Positions 52,404 to 61,818 of a stretch of DNA of 64,000 nucleotides are shown in pieces; position 1 is the stretch's first letter, and every line of letters starts with the position of its first letter. Position numbers and translations under genes: made by a program. The notes under the pieces were generated by a model. It saw nothing but the letters and a program-made list of their open reading frames with translations, ran no database searches and was not told the DNA's origin. Source of the DNA: Gimesia sp. (GTDB taxonomy: Bacteria > Planctomycetota > Planctomycetia > Planctomycetales > Planctomycetaceae); the NCBI GenBank assembly GCA_002706765.1, contig PAJV01000037.1:1-64000 (forward strand). Reading direction: 5' to 3'.

Positions 52404-53807
52404 TCAAAACGATCGAATGACTTCCATTATTTTATCTAAATCATTCTCAACGACAATAGGTCCGTTGGAAAAAGGTGCTGCGTTGACGCCGTGACTCGAC
52501 AGTTTTTCATCTATATGTTCATCATTTGCAGAATGATAGGCAACGGTGGCATTGGGGTCTTTGAGCTGGTGCCCTGTTAAAATACAGACAACGCGGTCAC
52601 TGGCTGCAATCACTCCTTCATTTTTCAACAGCTTCGCTCCTGCGACGCTGGCGGCACTCGCTGGTTCGCACCCGAATCCACCTGCGCCTACTTGTGCTTT
52701 CGCATCCAGAATCTGCTGATCATCGACTTCACGAACCACGCCGTCACAGACATCCAGAGCACGTAAAGACTTGGAGAAATTCACCGGTCGGTTAATTTCA
52801 ATCGCACTGGCCAAAGTCGAAGCACGACGGTTTTCCGCATCCATTCGCGTAAAATAGTCTGTGGACTGATGACGATCATAATTTCCGCCATTCCAGCGCA
52901 TACCGTGTTGTTCATAGAGTTGATATAATGTATTGGCTCCCTGTGCATTAATAATTGCCAGTCGAGGGATGCGATCAATCAACCCCAGTTGTTTCAACTC
53001 CATAAATGCTTTGCCGAAAGCACTTGAGTTGCCGAGATTTCCTCCAGGTACCACGATCCAGTCTGGAACTTCCCAGTTCAAACTTTCGAGGACCCGAAAC
53101 ATGATCGACTTCTGGCCTTCCAGTCGAAATGGGTTGACACTGTTACAAAGGTAAATTCCTTCCTGGGTACAGACTTCACGTACCCGGGCCAGCGCATCAT
53201 CGAAGTCTCCCTGAATCTGCACCGTCTTGGCGCCATAATCAAGGGCCTGTGATAATTTTCCGAATGCAATTTTTCCACTGCCGACAAATACGACGACTTT
53301 GAATTTCTGTGCGACGCTGGAATAGATTGCCAGGGAAGCACTGGTATTTCCCGTCGAAGCACAAGCAGCCACTTTTGCTCCTACCATGACCGCATGTGTG
53401 GAAGCTGCAGTCATACCGTTATCTTTGAAGCTGCCTGAGGGATTCAAACCTTCGTACTGCAGAAACAGACCATCTTCCTTCAAACCCGTGTAGCGTGCGA
53501 CCGATGGCGATGCCTTCAGCATGGTCTGGCCTTCGCCAATTGTGATAATCTGGTTGTCCCGTGCGAATGGCAATAATTCCCGGAATCTCCAGACGCCACT
53601 GAAATCAATCGGATGATTCCGTGTACTCCAGCGTTTTTCAAACTCGCGCAACGACTGAGGTACCGGAACCTGATCCCAGTGATAAGTCACATCCAGTAAT
53701 TCGCCACACTTGGGACAGCTGGTTAAAACTTCGCCCAGGGAATAGGTCGCCTCACAGGCAGGCGAAATGCATTTCTGGTAAGCAAGTTCAGTCGATACGG
53801 TGGAAAT
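52404..53807 (-). CDS. thrC: Threonine synthase with N-terminal zinc ribbon and apparent ATT start
   Basis: 467 residues if started at the ATT codon at 53807. The first standard start, a GTG at 53690, would leave 428 residues and lose the zinc ribbon. In-frame codons from 53693 up to 53807 give [10 protein letters not shown] and then [10 protein letters not shown], a clean zinc ribbon of the kind seen at the head of planctomycete threonine synthases. GGAG lies eight bases before ATT; a stop follows upstream at 53822-53820. The PLP lysine is Lys128 in Ser-Gly-Ser-Phe-Lys-Asp. It converts O-phosphohomoserine to threonine. Confidence 0.9.
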   Translation of the reverse strand: MSTVSTELAYQKCISPACEATYSLGEVLTSCPKCGELLDVTYHWDQVPVPQSLREFEKRWSTRNHPIDFSGVWRFRELLPFARDNQIITIGEGQTMLKASPSVARYTGLKEDGLFLQYEGLNPSGSFKDNGMTAASTHAVMVGAKVAACASTGNTSASLAIYSSVAQKFKVVVFVGSGKIAFGKLSQALDYGAKTVQIQGDFDDALARVREVCTQEGIYLCNSVNPFRLEGQKSIMFRVLESLNWEVPDWIVVPGGNLGNSSAFGKAFMELKQLGLIDRIPRLAIINAQGANTLYQLYEQHGMRWNGGNYDRHQSTDYFTRMDAENRRASTLASAIEINRPVNFSKSLRALDVCDGVVREVDDQQILDAKAQVGAGGFGCEPASAASVAGAKLLKNEGVIAASDRVVCILTGHQLKDPNATVAYHSANDEHIDEKLSSHGVNAAPFSNGPIVVENDLDKIMEVIRSF

Positions 53808-54077
53808 CGTCTTCTCTCCTCAGTTTTTTATGACAGGTTCAATGACAGGAATGGAATGCTGATTCTGTTCTGCAGGCGATATTGTCCTGACCATCACTAC
53901 GATTGGCAACAGAAAGCGTCTGGAATCAAGCCGTTTTTCCCGGAAGTTCGCCTGATAATAAAGGATGTCACGTCTCATCCTTCTTGAAATAATAATTCTA
54001 ACGTCTTACATTGATTTGATTAACAACCTTTTCTATTGATCCGTTCATTAAAACCTCAAAAAGCAGGCAGTACCTCC

Positions 54078-55268
54078 ATGTTCGAACTTTCTCAGGTGCA
54101 GGCAGCATTGGAACAATTTTCTCTGGATGGATGGCTGTTATATGATTTTCGCGGAAGTAATCTCCTGGCTCGCAGAATTCTTGATATCCCCAGTGATGTA
54201 ATGGGGTCACGTCGTTTTTTTTACTTTATTCCCCGTTCTGGCAAACCAGTGAAACTGGTTCATCGTATCGAATCAGAAGCCTTGGATCATTTACCGGGCA
54301 AGAAAATCATCTACCTGAAATGGCAGGAGCTGGAAGAGGGTATCAGGACAATGCTCCACGGGACCAGAACGGTCGCCATGGAATATTCGCCGCGAAATGC
54401 GAATCCCTATATTTCCCGCGTCGATGCGGGGACGGTTGAGCTTGTAAGTGAATCGGTGGAATCCGTTGTTCCCTCTGGTGATCTGGTACAACTGTTTGAA
54501 GCGGTGTGGGACCAGGAACAATGGAATCTGCACCAGCAGGCGGGAATACATACCGACAATGCATTTGCAGTCGCCTGGCAATTTATTGCTACCCGGATCC
54601 GAGAGCAGGGGAGTGTAGAGGAACAGGCGGTATGTGATGTGATCATGCAGCATTTTCAAGAGACCGGATTAACAACATATCACCCTCCCATCGTCGCGCG
54701 CGAAGCACATAGTGGAGACCCGCATTATGAAACCGGAACCGGCAAGGAAACCTCCATCAGAGAAGGGGAGTTCGTTCTGATTGACTTGTGGGCCAAACTC
54801 GATGTGCCACGTGGCGTCTACAGCGATATGACCCGGGTCGGGTTTACCGGCAAAGAAGTCCCGGAACAGTATCGGCATATTTTTCAGATCGTGGCCGCAG
54901 CTCGGGATGCAGGAATTTCACTGGTAGAACAGTCGTTTCAATCAGGCAACCCCCTGCAAGGCTGGGAAGTGGATCAGGCATGTCGAGACGTGATTGAAGA
55001 TGCCGGCTATGGAGAATACTTTGTACATCGAACCGGTCACAGCATTGGGCAGGAAACACATGGGAACGGAGCCAACATGGATAACCTGGAAACTCACGAA
55101 GAACGGCTGGTTTTACCTCAAACATGTTTCTCGATCGAACCGGGAATCTATCTCCCGGAATTTGGCGTGCGCAGTGAAGTCAACGTTTTCATCGACGAAG
55201 ACCACCAGGTGCATGTGACAGCAGGAGAACGCCAGACAGAGATCCTGCCAGTTATGTTAGAATATTAG
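54078..55268 (+). CDS. Xaa-Pro peptidase (M24 family)
   Basis: 396 residues from the ATG at 54078; the frame is open further up without a ribosome binding site. The N-terminal creatinase-like domain (about 1-150) is followed by the pita-bread domain (about 155-385). That has metal ligands Asp in Leu-Ile-Asp-Leu-Trp-Ala and Ser-Asp-Met-Thr-Arg, His in His-Arg-Thr-Gly-His-Ser-Ile-Gly, and Glu in Ile-Glu-Pro-Gly-Ile-Tyr-Leu and Arg-Ser-Glu-Val-Asn. It is an aminopeptidase or prolidase acting on X-Pro bonds. Confidence 0.9.
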   Translation: MFELSQVQAALEQFSLDGWLLYDFRGSNLLARRILDIPSDVMGSRRFFYFIPRSGKPVKLVHRIESEALDHLPGKKIIYLKWQELEEGIRTMLHGTRTVAMEYSPRNANPYISRVDAGTVELVSESVESVVPSGDLVQLFEAVWDQEQWNLHQQAGIHTDNAFAVAWQFIATRIREQGSVEEQAVCDVIMQHFQETGLTTYHPPIVAREAHSGDPHYETGTGKETSIREGEFVLIDLWAKLDVPRGVYSDMTRVGFTGKEVPEQYRHIFQIVAAARDAGISLVEQSFQSGNPLQGWEVDQACRDVIEDAGYGEYFVHRTGHSIGQETHGNGANMDNLETHEERLVLPQTCFSIEPGIYLPEFGVRSEVNVFIDEDHQVHVTAGERQTEILPVMLEY

Positions 55269-55297
55269 AGACCGGTTTGCATTGAATCGGCCATTTG

Positions 55298-55346
55298 TAG
55301 CGTCTCCGTGTCCATCTGAAGAATAATCGACAGAGTGGAGACGCTA
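55298..55346. repeat. Inverted repeat after the peptidase gene
   Basis: TAGCGTCTCC (55298-55307) and GGAGACGCTA (55337-55346), ten bases with a 29-base spacer. It may be a weak bidirectional terminator or a protein site between convergent genes. No T run follows. Confidence 0.45.
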
Positions 55347-55392
55347 TGGTTTCAATGAATGAGTTATTGGCTGCAATCCCGTACAACTGGGA

Positions 55393-55572
55393 TTACTCCT
55401 GATCGATGCGTAGCATCTCATCCAGAATGACGGGGTGCCAGAGATCGTCGCGTTGTGATACGTCGATGTAGTTCTTTCTTGCCCAGGTGCGCAGCTTCAT
55501 CTCCTCAATAGCATCGACTGAAAGTCGGTCTGCTTCTTCTGCTGAAAAAGGAATTGTTGCTGAAATACCCAA
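55393..55572 (-). CDS. 59-residue protein of unknown function
   Basis: 59 residues from a TTG at 55572, with GAGGAG at seven bases before it. The open frame continues up to 55701 but that part looks non-coding. The protein is acidic/helical: Phe-Ser-Ala-Glu-Glu-Ala-Asp-Arg-Leu, Glu-Glu-Met-Lys-Leu-Arg-Thr-Trp-Ala-Arg, Trp-His-Pro-Val-Ile-Leu-Asp-Glu-Met. No cysteines. It lies 335 bp downstream of the HlyD-type gene on the same strand, with no gene seen in that gap. Function unknown. Confidence 0.7.
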   Translation of the reverse strand: MGISATIPFSAEEADRLSVDAIEEMKLRTWARKNYIDVSQRDDLWHPVILDEMLRIDQE

Positions 55573-55907
55573 CGGTCTTCTCCTCACGCTAAAAGTTTTG
55601 AGAATGAAACTCGGCGAACCAGCTTCCTGCAGCCGCGCGACCCAATTTGTTAAAGAACAATCCTGAACTCTCTCGGGATGATCCCTGGCAAGGATCTTCA
55701 AGCGGGTGAGAGAGCTGTTTCAGATCTCTGGCGAAAAAACCACTCCGGATATTAATCACCAGAATTGACAAATATTGTAGTTTATGTGGTATAAATTCAA
55801 GTCGAAAATGGACCTGTAAAACGATAAATGACGGAAGAGCAAGTCCAGCCTAGAGTTAGAATTTCGCTCATTTCACAGCCCGGAACCGGATTATGCCAAT
55901 CTCAGCG

Positions 55908-57071
55908 TTATTTCTCTAGCGTGACATCGACAGTAGTCCCCATCGGGAATTCAGGCCAGAGAGGCCCGGCAGGTTCAACATACACCAGAATGACACTTTC
56001 CGTCGAGCCAGGCTTGTGAATGGCCTGCTCTGAGATCCTCTGGATGGTGCCTTTGCCTTTCGCATTACCGGAAAACATAATTTTGACCGCTTTCCCCTCG
56101 TCAAACAGGCTGATTTTCCGGGAAGGCACTTCCACGACCAGAAAGGGATGTTCTTTGTCGAAGAGTTCCACAATCGGAGTCCCTTTCTTCACAGGATCCC
56201 CTTTTTCGTTGGCAAAGATCCCGACAGTCCCGTATCGACCGGCTTTTAACTGCAAAGCATCTCGCTGTGATTCCAGTTGTTTTAACTCCTGTTTCACACG
56301 ATCCAGACGGTTTTTAATCACTTCCACACCCATGGCAACCCGAATTTGAGCAGGCAGTTTACGCTGGATTGCTTTCAACTCTTCCATCTGATCTTCACAG
56401 AGCTTGACGCGCGCCGCAAAAACTTCTGCGGAATTTCGGGCAGATTCCTGACGCAGCATGGCTGTGATACGATTTTCATCCGGCAAGCGGCTTTCATAAA
56501 CGAGAGAGCGAAAGACATCCTCAGCGGACCCGTTACTGGAAAGGGAATCGTAGTCCTGAAGAAAATCCTGCCAGGCCAGATTGGTTATCTGGTGAATGTA
56601 CTTTTCCTTCAGGTATTGCGATGATTTCAACTTGGCATTGAAGACTTCTGATTCGATTTCTTTATTTCGTAACGCCAGTTCGACTTCGCTTTTTGCTTTA
56701 GACTGTTCCAGCTCAGATTCCAGCATCACCAGTTCCTGCTGTTTTGACTTCCAGTTCTTTTCAAGACTGCGATCATACAGCGTCAATATGGTCTCTCCGC
56801 TGGCGACGGTCTGTCCTTCCTGGACATGCACTTCCTGAATGATCGCATCATTTTTCGCAGTAATGATGGTCTTCGGAGCCTGCAGTGAGCCCACGTAACT
56901 CTCCACGCGCACACCACGAACCCACTGGGCACACAAAATCCCACCCGTCAGGGCGATAAATAAAATGGCAACCGCCCGAACTCCAAATGGAGAATGGTGT
57001 TCGTGCAGATGGTCCTGTACCTGATAATCATCTAATAATTCAGAAGGCATTTCTGGCTGTCCTACAATCAT
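55908..57071 (-). CDS. HlyD-type membrane fusion protein
   Basis: 387 residues from ATG 57071; 57050 is an alternative. A single N-terminal membrane helix is at about 31-50. A lipoyl-like half (about 60-100: Asn-Asp-Ala-Ile-Ile-Gln-Glu-Val-His-Val-Gln-Glu-Gly) is followed by a coiled-coil hairpin (about 105-260), the second half of the lipoyl domain (Lys-Ala-Gly-Arg-Tyr-Gly-Thr-Val-Gly) and a beta-barrel. It would act as the adaptor of an export pump. No ABC or RND partner gene is adjacent. The 59-residue gene lies downstream and may be on the same transcript. Confidence 0.88.
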   Translation of the reverse strand: MIVGQPEMPSELLDDYQVQDHLHEHHSPFGVRAVAILFIALTGGILCAQWVRGVRVESYVGSLQAPKTIITAKNDAIIQEVHVQEGQTVASGETILTLYDRSLEKNWKSKQQELVMLESELEQSKAKSEVELALRNKEIESEVFNAKLKSSQYLKEKYIHQITNLAWQDFLQDYDSLSSNGSAEDVFRSLVYESRLPDENRITAMLRQESARNSAEVFAARVKLCEDQMEELKAIQRKLPAQIRVAMGVEVIKNRLDRVKQELKQLESQRDALQLKAGRYGTVGIFANEKGDPVKKGTPIVELFDKEHPFLVVEVPSRKISLFDEGKAVKIMFSGNAKGKGTIQRISEQAIHKPGSTESVILVYVEPAGPLWPEFPMGTTVDVTLEK

Positions 57072-57432
57072 CCAGACTCATTCAATCATCCCGCATGCGT
57101 GACACAATACGCCATTAATCGAATCGGATGTCGCACGTCCAGAATTTACCTCAAAACCTGCAAAATCCACACGACCCTGCAGTTAGCTGTTAAACTTTAA
57201 CGCTTACGAAGTCTCACTCTCTCCGCAGGCCCAACAGGCATGTCAACATGTACACATTTTGAAATTCTTGCCAGAGTCGCTGTAGGCGTTCGCATTTATC
57301 AATTTCTTCCGATAGGATGTTCCTTAACCTGAGCTGATCTGTCTTACAATCTCCTGCAGTCGGCCAGTATCAGATGTGAGAACATATTACTGTCCACCGA
57401 TTTCAACCGTGCAAGAAAGTGATCTCAATTTC
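57072..57432. other. Divergent intergenic region
   Basis: About 360 bases upstream of the HlyD-type gene (minus) and the sugar-catabolic operon (plus), so it probably holds both promoters. An in-frame start at 57376 for the downstream gene was rejected for lack of a ribosome binding site. No RNA gene or repeat is recognised. Confidence 0.45.
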
Positions 57433-58140
57433 ATGAAGCCAATCGTACAAATCTCACTGGATCTGACTAATATTGAAGAGGCTTTGGAGACAGCGGCACT
57501 GGCGATGAGAGCCGGCGTAGACTGGCTGGAAGCAGGCACGCCACTGATCCTCGCGGAAGGTCTGAATTGTGTGCGAGAGTTGCGTAAAAACTTTCCGGAA
57601 ACTCCCATCGTTGCGGATCTCAAAACAATGGATGGCGGCTACCTTGAAGCAGAAATGATGGCCAAAGCCGGAGCCTCTCACGTGGTGGTCATGTCACGCG
57701 CACATGAAGAAACCATTCGCTGCGTCGTTCAGGCGGGAAGAGACCATGGTGTGGAAGTCATGGGAGACAACCTGGCAGATGACATGATTTCCGCTGCCAG
57801 AAGACTGGAAGATCTGGGCTGTGATTATGTGATACACCATGTTGGCTACGATGAACGCCGCGGGATTGCCGCCCGAGGTGAGCGGATGCCAAGTCCCCTG
57901 GATCAACTGAAAGAAGTGGTCGCTGCTGTCAGTATTCCTGTGCAGGCGGTCGGTGGACTTTCCCTCGAACAGGCGATCCAGACGCCCGAGTATGGTGCCC
58001 CACTTGTCGTGCTGGGAGCCCCTCTGACCATTGACGCGGACTCCTTCAAAACCGCAAGTGGAAACCTCGAAGACTCTTTGAGGTTGATTTGTGAAAAAGT
58101 ACATGCATACGGTGATGTCGCTATCGGAGGTCAAAAATGA
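57433..58140 (+). CDS. 3-hexulose-6-phosphate synthase / keto-gulonate-phosphate decarboxylase-like protein
   Basis: 235 residues from the ATG at 57433. It belongs to the orotidine-monophosphate-decarboxylase superfamily (HPS/KGPDC suprafamily). Visible are Asp10-Leu-Thr, Glu33-Ala-Gly-Thr-Pro, the metal/catalytic motif Asp62-Leu-Lys64-Thr-Met-Asp67-Gly-Gly, and Gly-Gly-Leu-Ser at the phosphate loop. Family members aldol-cleave or decarboxylate sugar phosphates, and which one this is cannot be told. It overlaps the next gene by four bases (ATGA), so it acts in the same pathway. Confidence 0.85.
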   Translation: MKPIVQISLDLTNIEEALETAALAMRAGVDWLEAGTPLILAEGLNCVRELRKNFPETPIVADLKTMDGGYLEAEMMAKAGASHVVVMSRAHEETIRCVVQAGRDHGVEVMGDNLADDMISAARRLEDLGCDYVIHHVGYDERRGIAARGERMPSPLDQLKEVVAAVSIPVQAVGGLSLEQAIQTPEYGAPLVVLGAPLTIDADSFKTASGNLEDSLRLICEKVHAYGDVAIGGQK

Positions 58141-59183
58141 GTCAGGCTGAATTAACACAAACTGCTGTTGTCAATTACGTCCCGGAAGCGAACTCCGTCG
58201 AACTTCAGGAGATTCCCATACCGGATATCGGCCCGGACGAAGTGCTGCTGGAAGTCGCAGCAGTCGGCGTCTGCGGCAGCGACCTGCATCAATGGACGGC
58301 AGATCATAGCTGGCCTGTGAATTACCCCGTTGTCCTGGGACATGAATTTGCCGGCAAGATCAGTAAAGCTGGAAACCTCGTTCGGAACTGGTCTGAAGGA
58401 GACCGCGTTGTCAGTGAAACGGCAGCCATCATCGATCCTGACAACCCGCTGTCGCGCGAAGGCCGCTATAATCTGGACCCAACCCGGAAAGGATTCGGGT
58501 ATGGTGTAAATGGCGCCATGACCAGTTTTGTGCGTGTCCCCGCGCGTTGCCTGCACCGTGTTCCGGACAGCTTAGCACTGGAAAAAGCAGCGCTCACAGA
58601 ACCCTGCTGCGTTGCCTTCAATGCTGTTGTAATGAATGGAGATATTCAGCCCGGCGATCGCATTGTCGTCTTCGGTCCGGGACCAATTGGCCTGCTCTGC
58701 GCCGCCATGGCGCGACTACAGGGAGCAGAGGTCGCCGTGGTTGGTCTGGAACGGGATAAAGAACGCCTGGAAATTGCAGAGCGATATTACGGGTGCCAGC
58801 CTGTTATCGAAGGACTTGATGACTGGGCTTTGGATGTGGACGGACTGGGAGTCAATGGTGTTGTTGATGCCGCCGGTGTGTCTGTCACTTTGAAAAAGTC
58901 ACTGGAGATTGTGCGTCCGGGTGGCTGGATCAGCAAAGTCGGCTGGGGACCACAACCATTGGGGTTTTCGCTTGATCCGCTGGTGCAGAAAAATATCCGA
59001 CTTCAGGGCAGTTTCAGTCATAACTGGCCGATCTGGGAACGTGTGATTCGCCTGTTGACGACGGGCCAGTTGAATATCGAACCCATTATCGGTGGAACAT
59101 GGCCCCTCGGTGAATGGCATACCGCATTTGAAACCATGCACTCGGGGGGAATTGTGAAAGCTGTATTAACGCCTGAGAGTTGA
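58137..59183 (+). CDS. Zinc-dependent medium-chain alcohol/sugar dehydrogenase
   Basis: 348 residues. The catalytic zinc site is Cys46-Gly-Ser-Asp, His69-Glu70 and probably Glu155. The structural zinc loop has no four-Cys set. The Rossmann motif is Gly180-Pro-Gly-Pro-Ile-Gly185 after Ile-Val-Val-Phe. The enzyme oxidises a polyol or hydroxyl acid with NAD(P); sorbitol and threonine dehydrogenases are the nearest types. It overlaps the HPS-like gene by ATGA and is 62 bp from the epimerase gene, completing an operon. Confidence 0.9.
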   Translation: MSQAELTQTAVVNYVPEANSVELQEIPIPDIGPDEVLLEVAAVGVCGSDLHQWTADHSWPVNYPVVLGHEFAGKISKAGNLVRNWSEGDRVVSETAAIIDPDNPLSREGRYNLDPTRKGFGYGVNGAMTSFVRVPARCLHRVPDSLALEKAALTEPCCVAFNAVVMNGDIQPGDRIVVFGPGPIGLLCAAMARLQGAEVAVVGLERDKERLEIAERYYGCQPVIEGLDDWALDVDGLGVNGVVDAAGVSVTLKKSLEIVRPGGWISKVGWGPQPLGFSLDPLVQKNIRLQGSFSHNWPIWERVIRLLTTGQLNIEPIIGGTWPLGEWHTAFETMHSGGIVKAVLTPES

Positions 59184-59245
59184 TCTCAACGGCAGCAGAA
59201 GATCATTCTCGATATAAAAAATAATATACTTCGATGGAACCTCCG

Positions 59246-60127
59246 ATGCCAAAACTTGCCGCATTTCCCAAAGCCTTTATGGATGAACTATGCCTTTCCG
59301 GAGAGATGACACTGCGACAGTGGATCGATCTGGCAGCCACGCTGGATATTGACGGACTGGAGTTCTACGCCGGTTTTCTCGAGATGAAAGACCGAAATTA
59401 CTGGGCAGAAGCCAAAAAAATGGCCAGTGATCAGGGACTGGAAATTCCCATGATGTGTTGCTCACCCGACTTCACGCATCCTGATGAGGCATTCCGGAAC
59501 GAGCAGATTGAACACGAAAAGTTCTGGATGGAAATGACGGCGTCACTTGGTGGAAAATATTGTCGAGTTCTCTCTGGACAACGCAGGCCTGAAGTTTCCC
59601 GGGAAGAGGGAATTCAGTATGCCGTCGCATCAATCGAAGCCTGCCTTCCACTGGCGAAAGAACTGGGCCTGACACTGATTATTGAAAATCATTACAAAGA
59701 TAATTATTGGGATTATCCGGAATTTGCACAGATGGCCGATGTCTTCTGCGACCTTGTGTCTCGCATTGATTCGCCCCACTTCGGTGTCAATTATGACCCG
59801 AGTAATACAATCCTGGCTGGAGAAGATCCGCTGGAACTACTGGAACGCATTAAACATCGAGTTGTTACCATGCACGCCAGTGACCGTTATCTGACAGAAG
59901 GTACAATTGAAGACCTGCGTAAGGAAGAGAACAGCCTGGGTTATGCCCGCCGACTCAGCCATGGCGTGATTGGAAAAGGGTTAAATGATTATGACACCAT
60001 CTTCACACAACTGAAACAGGTCGGATTCGACAGCTGGATCAGTATTGAAGATGGGGTGAATGGAATGGAAGATTTACAGGAAAGTGTTGCTTTTCTCAGG
60101 ACAAAAATATCTCAATACTGGCCGTAA
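59246..60127 (+). CDS. Sugar phosphate isomerase/epimerase (TIM barrel)
   Basis: 293 residues from the ATG at 59246, after GGAA; an ATG at 59234 is in frame. This is the xylose isomerase-like TIM barrel (AP endonuclease 2 fold). Metal-binding Glu in Leu-Ile-Ile-Glu-Asn-His near 147, His in Thr-Met-His-Ala-Ser-Asp near 212, and Glu in Ser-Ile-Glu-Asp-Gly near 267. It isomerises or epimerises a sugar or sugar acid. With the HPS-like and dehydrogenase genes it forms a catabolic set whose substrate is not known. Confidence 0.88.
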   Translation: MPKLAAFPKAFMDELCLSGEMTLRQWIDLAATLDIDGLEFYAGFLEMKDRNYWAEAKKMASDQGLEIPMMCCSPDFTHPDEAFRNEQIEHEKFWMEMTASLGGKYCRVLSGQRRPEVSREEGIQYAVASIEACLPLAKELGLTLIIENHYKDNYWDYPEFAQMADVFCDLVSRIDSPHFGVNYDPSNTILAGEDPLELLERIKHRVVTMHASDRYLTEGTIEDLRKEENSLGYARRLSHGVIGKGLNDYDTIFTQLKQVGFDSWISIEDGVNGMEDLQESVAFLRTKISQYWP

Positions 60128-60382
60128 ACCGGCTTGTTGAGCATAAAAAGAAGATCTTCAAAGATCTTCAAAATAGATAAGCTGACTGGTCTTGCAGAGG
60201 CAGGAACGTGCAGATAGCATATATACAAATGCATGCCTCCTGAACCCTGCCAGATTTTTTCATGTCTATTTGACCAGACATCGGATTTTGTTTGATCCTG
60301 ATCGCCTGAGATAGCGTAAAATCTATACCAGACAGTTACTGTGCCTGTTTGCCTTTATTCATTCCTATAGAATCGTATTCCT

Positions 60383-61786
60383 ATGCTGGCCAACATTCAA
60401 AACACCAATTTGTCTCTCCTTCTGATTTCTTCCTTATTACTTGCAACCGGGTGTGGCGGATCTGACACAAGTCAGCGACGTGCCAACTCGAACCCGTTTG
60501 CGCCTGCAGATAATAATTCGGCCCCTGCACGGCCTGCACCTGTGACTCCGCGCTTGTCTCAGTCACGACCGGTGGAGACTGACAAAACCCCGGAAGAAAA
60601 AGAATCCGTCGTTCCTAAAATGCAGTCAACAACAGCGACTCCAGCCAACGTGTCTTCCGAGACAGACCTGCTGAGTGAAATCCGCAAAAGGACACTGGAT
60701 ACCGAACAGCCTGGTGTTGCAGTAATTGTACGTGGAATTAATGGAATGGAAGCAGCAGCTGTACCACTGCTTCAGAAAAATCTGCAGTCTGCTTTTCTGA
60801 ATTCAACGGACCAGAACAATCAGGCCACCACCGTTCAAACAGAAAACGGTAAGGTCGAATATTTCAGCAGGGATCAACAGCTGGTCCTGGTTTTACGTCA
60901 GGTTCCCAAAGATCTGTTTGCCTTTGCACAGAAACTCAATTGTGGAAAAATGAAAGAGATTGATGTCCAGAACCGGATCATCACTATTGAGATCAAGCCT
61001 GAGGAACTGACTGCACTTGCACTCCAGGAAAATTCGAATTCTCTGCAGCCTGATCCTTCAGTAAAAGTGTCTGCGAATTCCAATTCACTGAAAAGCATGT
61101 CCAGTTCCCCTGGTTCCGAACCAGAAATGAAGTCTGAAATAACTGCTGACCCGAATCGAAATGATCGGGATTTAAAGCCGCGACCAGACGAAGACACAAT
61201 CGACTGGGCACTCCGTGTGATTTCCGGCACCAGCTCTTTTGCTCATGATACAGCTTGTAAAAAACTGGTCACGATGAAACCGGACTCAGAAAATCTGGCC
61301 CGCGTCTCGACAATACTGGCAGAGACGCTTCCGCAGGCCAAAGAAGGTTTCCGCATGAAAGAGCATATCAACGCCATGTCGATCTGGTACACAGACGAAG
61401 CAACGCTTGCTTTTGCCGCATTACTGGAAGAAGAAAATTCGGCTTTGGTTCGTGAAGATATCATCCAATTGATGCCGACTATTCACTCTGCCACGATGGC
61501 TGAAATTCTGGTAGGCCGTCTCTCTAACCGTGCAGATATGAAAGATGCGCGGACGGCTCTCAAAATCATGGGCTCGATTGCAGAAAAACCGGTTCTGAGA
61601 TTATTGGATGATCCTGACAGTTCTATGAGAATCGAAGCCTGTAACATATTACAGGCGATCGGAACCCGGGAATCTATTGATGCGTTGAAAAAACGTGCCG
61701 AGGTTGAAGAGTCATCAGTCGTCAAACAACAGCTGATGGAAACACAGGCAGAAATCGAAAAGAAAACGGCAGCAGCAGGTAATTAG
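60383..61786 (+). CDS. Lipoprotein with C-terminal HEAT-like repeats
   Basis: 467 residues. A lipobox Leu-Ala-Thr-Gly-Cys24 follows a hydrophobic signal. Residues 26-90 are Pro/Ser/Asn-rich and disordered. A mid domain of about 100 residues (about 98-200, with Gly-Val-Ala-Val-Ile-Val-Arg-Gly) comes next, then a linker (about 215-270), then paired helices (about 275-460) in the manner of HEAT repeats, e.g. Ile-Glu-Ala-Cys-Asn-Ile-Leu-Gln-Ala-Ile-Gly. It is probably an envelope scaffold. No family name assigned. Confidence 0.72.
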   Translation: MLANIQNTNLSLLLISSLLLATGCGGSDTSQRRANSNPFAPADNNSAPARPAPVTPRLSQSRPVETDKTPEEKESVVPKMQSTTATPANVSSETDLLSEIRKRTLDTEQPGVAVIVRGINGMEAAAVPLLQKNLQSAFLNSTDQNNQATTVQTENGKVEYFSRDQQLVLVLRQVPKDLFAFAQKLNCGKMKEIDVQNRIITIEIKPEELTALALQENSNSLQPDPSVKVSANSNSLKSMSSSPGSEPEMKSEITADPNRNDRDLKPRPDEDTIDWALRVISGTSSFAHDTACKKLVTMKPDSENLARVSTILAETLPQAKEGFRMKEHINAMSIWYTDEATLAFAALLEEENSALVREDIIQLMPTIHSATMAEILVGRLSNRADMKDARTALKIMGSIAEKPVLRLLDDPDSSMRIEACNILQAIGTRESIDALKKRAEVEESSVVKQQLMETQAEIEKKTAAAGN

Positions 61787-61818
61787 ACTGGTCTGAAATC
61801 AGTAGTTTCGATCAATCA

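Noticed and set aside
55573-55907. Frames between the 59-residue gene and the HlyD-type gene
   Set aside because: None has a ribosome binding site or plausible composition; the gap is taken as noncoding.
57694-58158. 154-codon frame antisense to the HPS-like gene
   Set aside because: The sense frame is a clear superfamily member with its catalytic motif; the antisense frame has no domain.
60140-60180. GAAGATCTTC repeat after the epimerase gene
   Set aside because: Short AT-rich palindromes with no T run; too weak for a terminator call.
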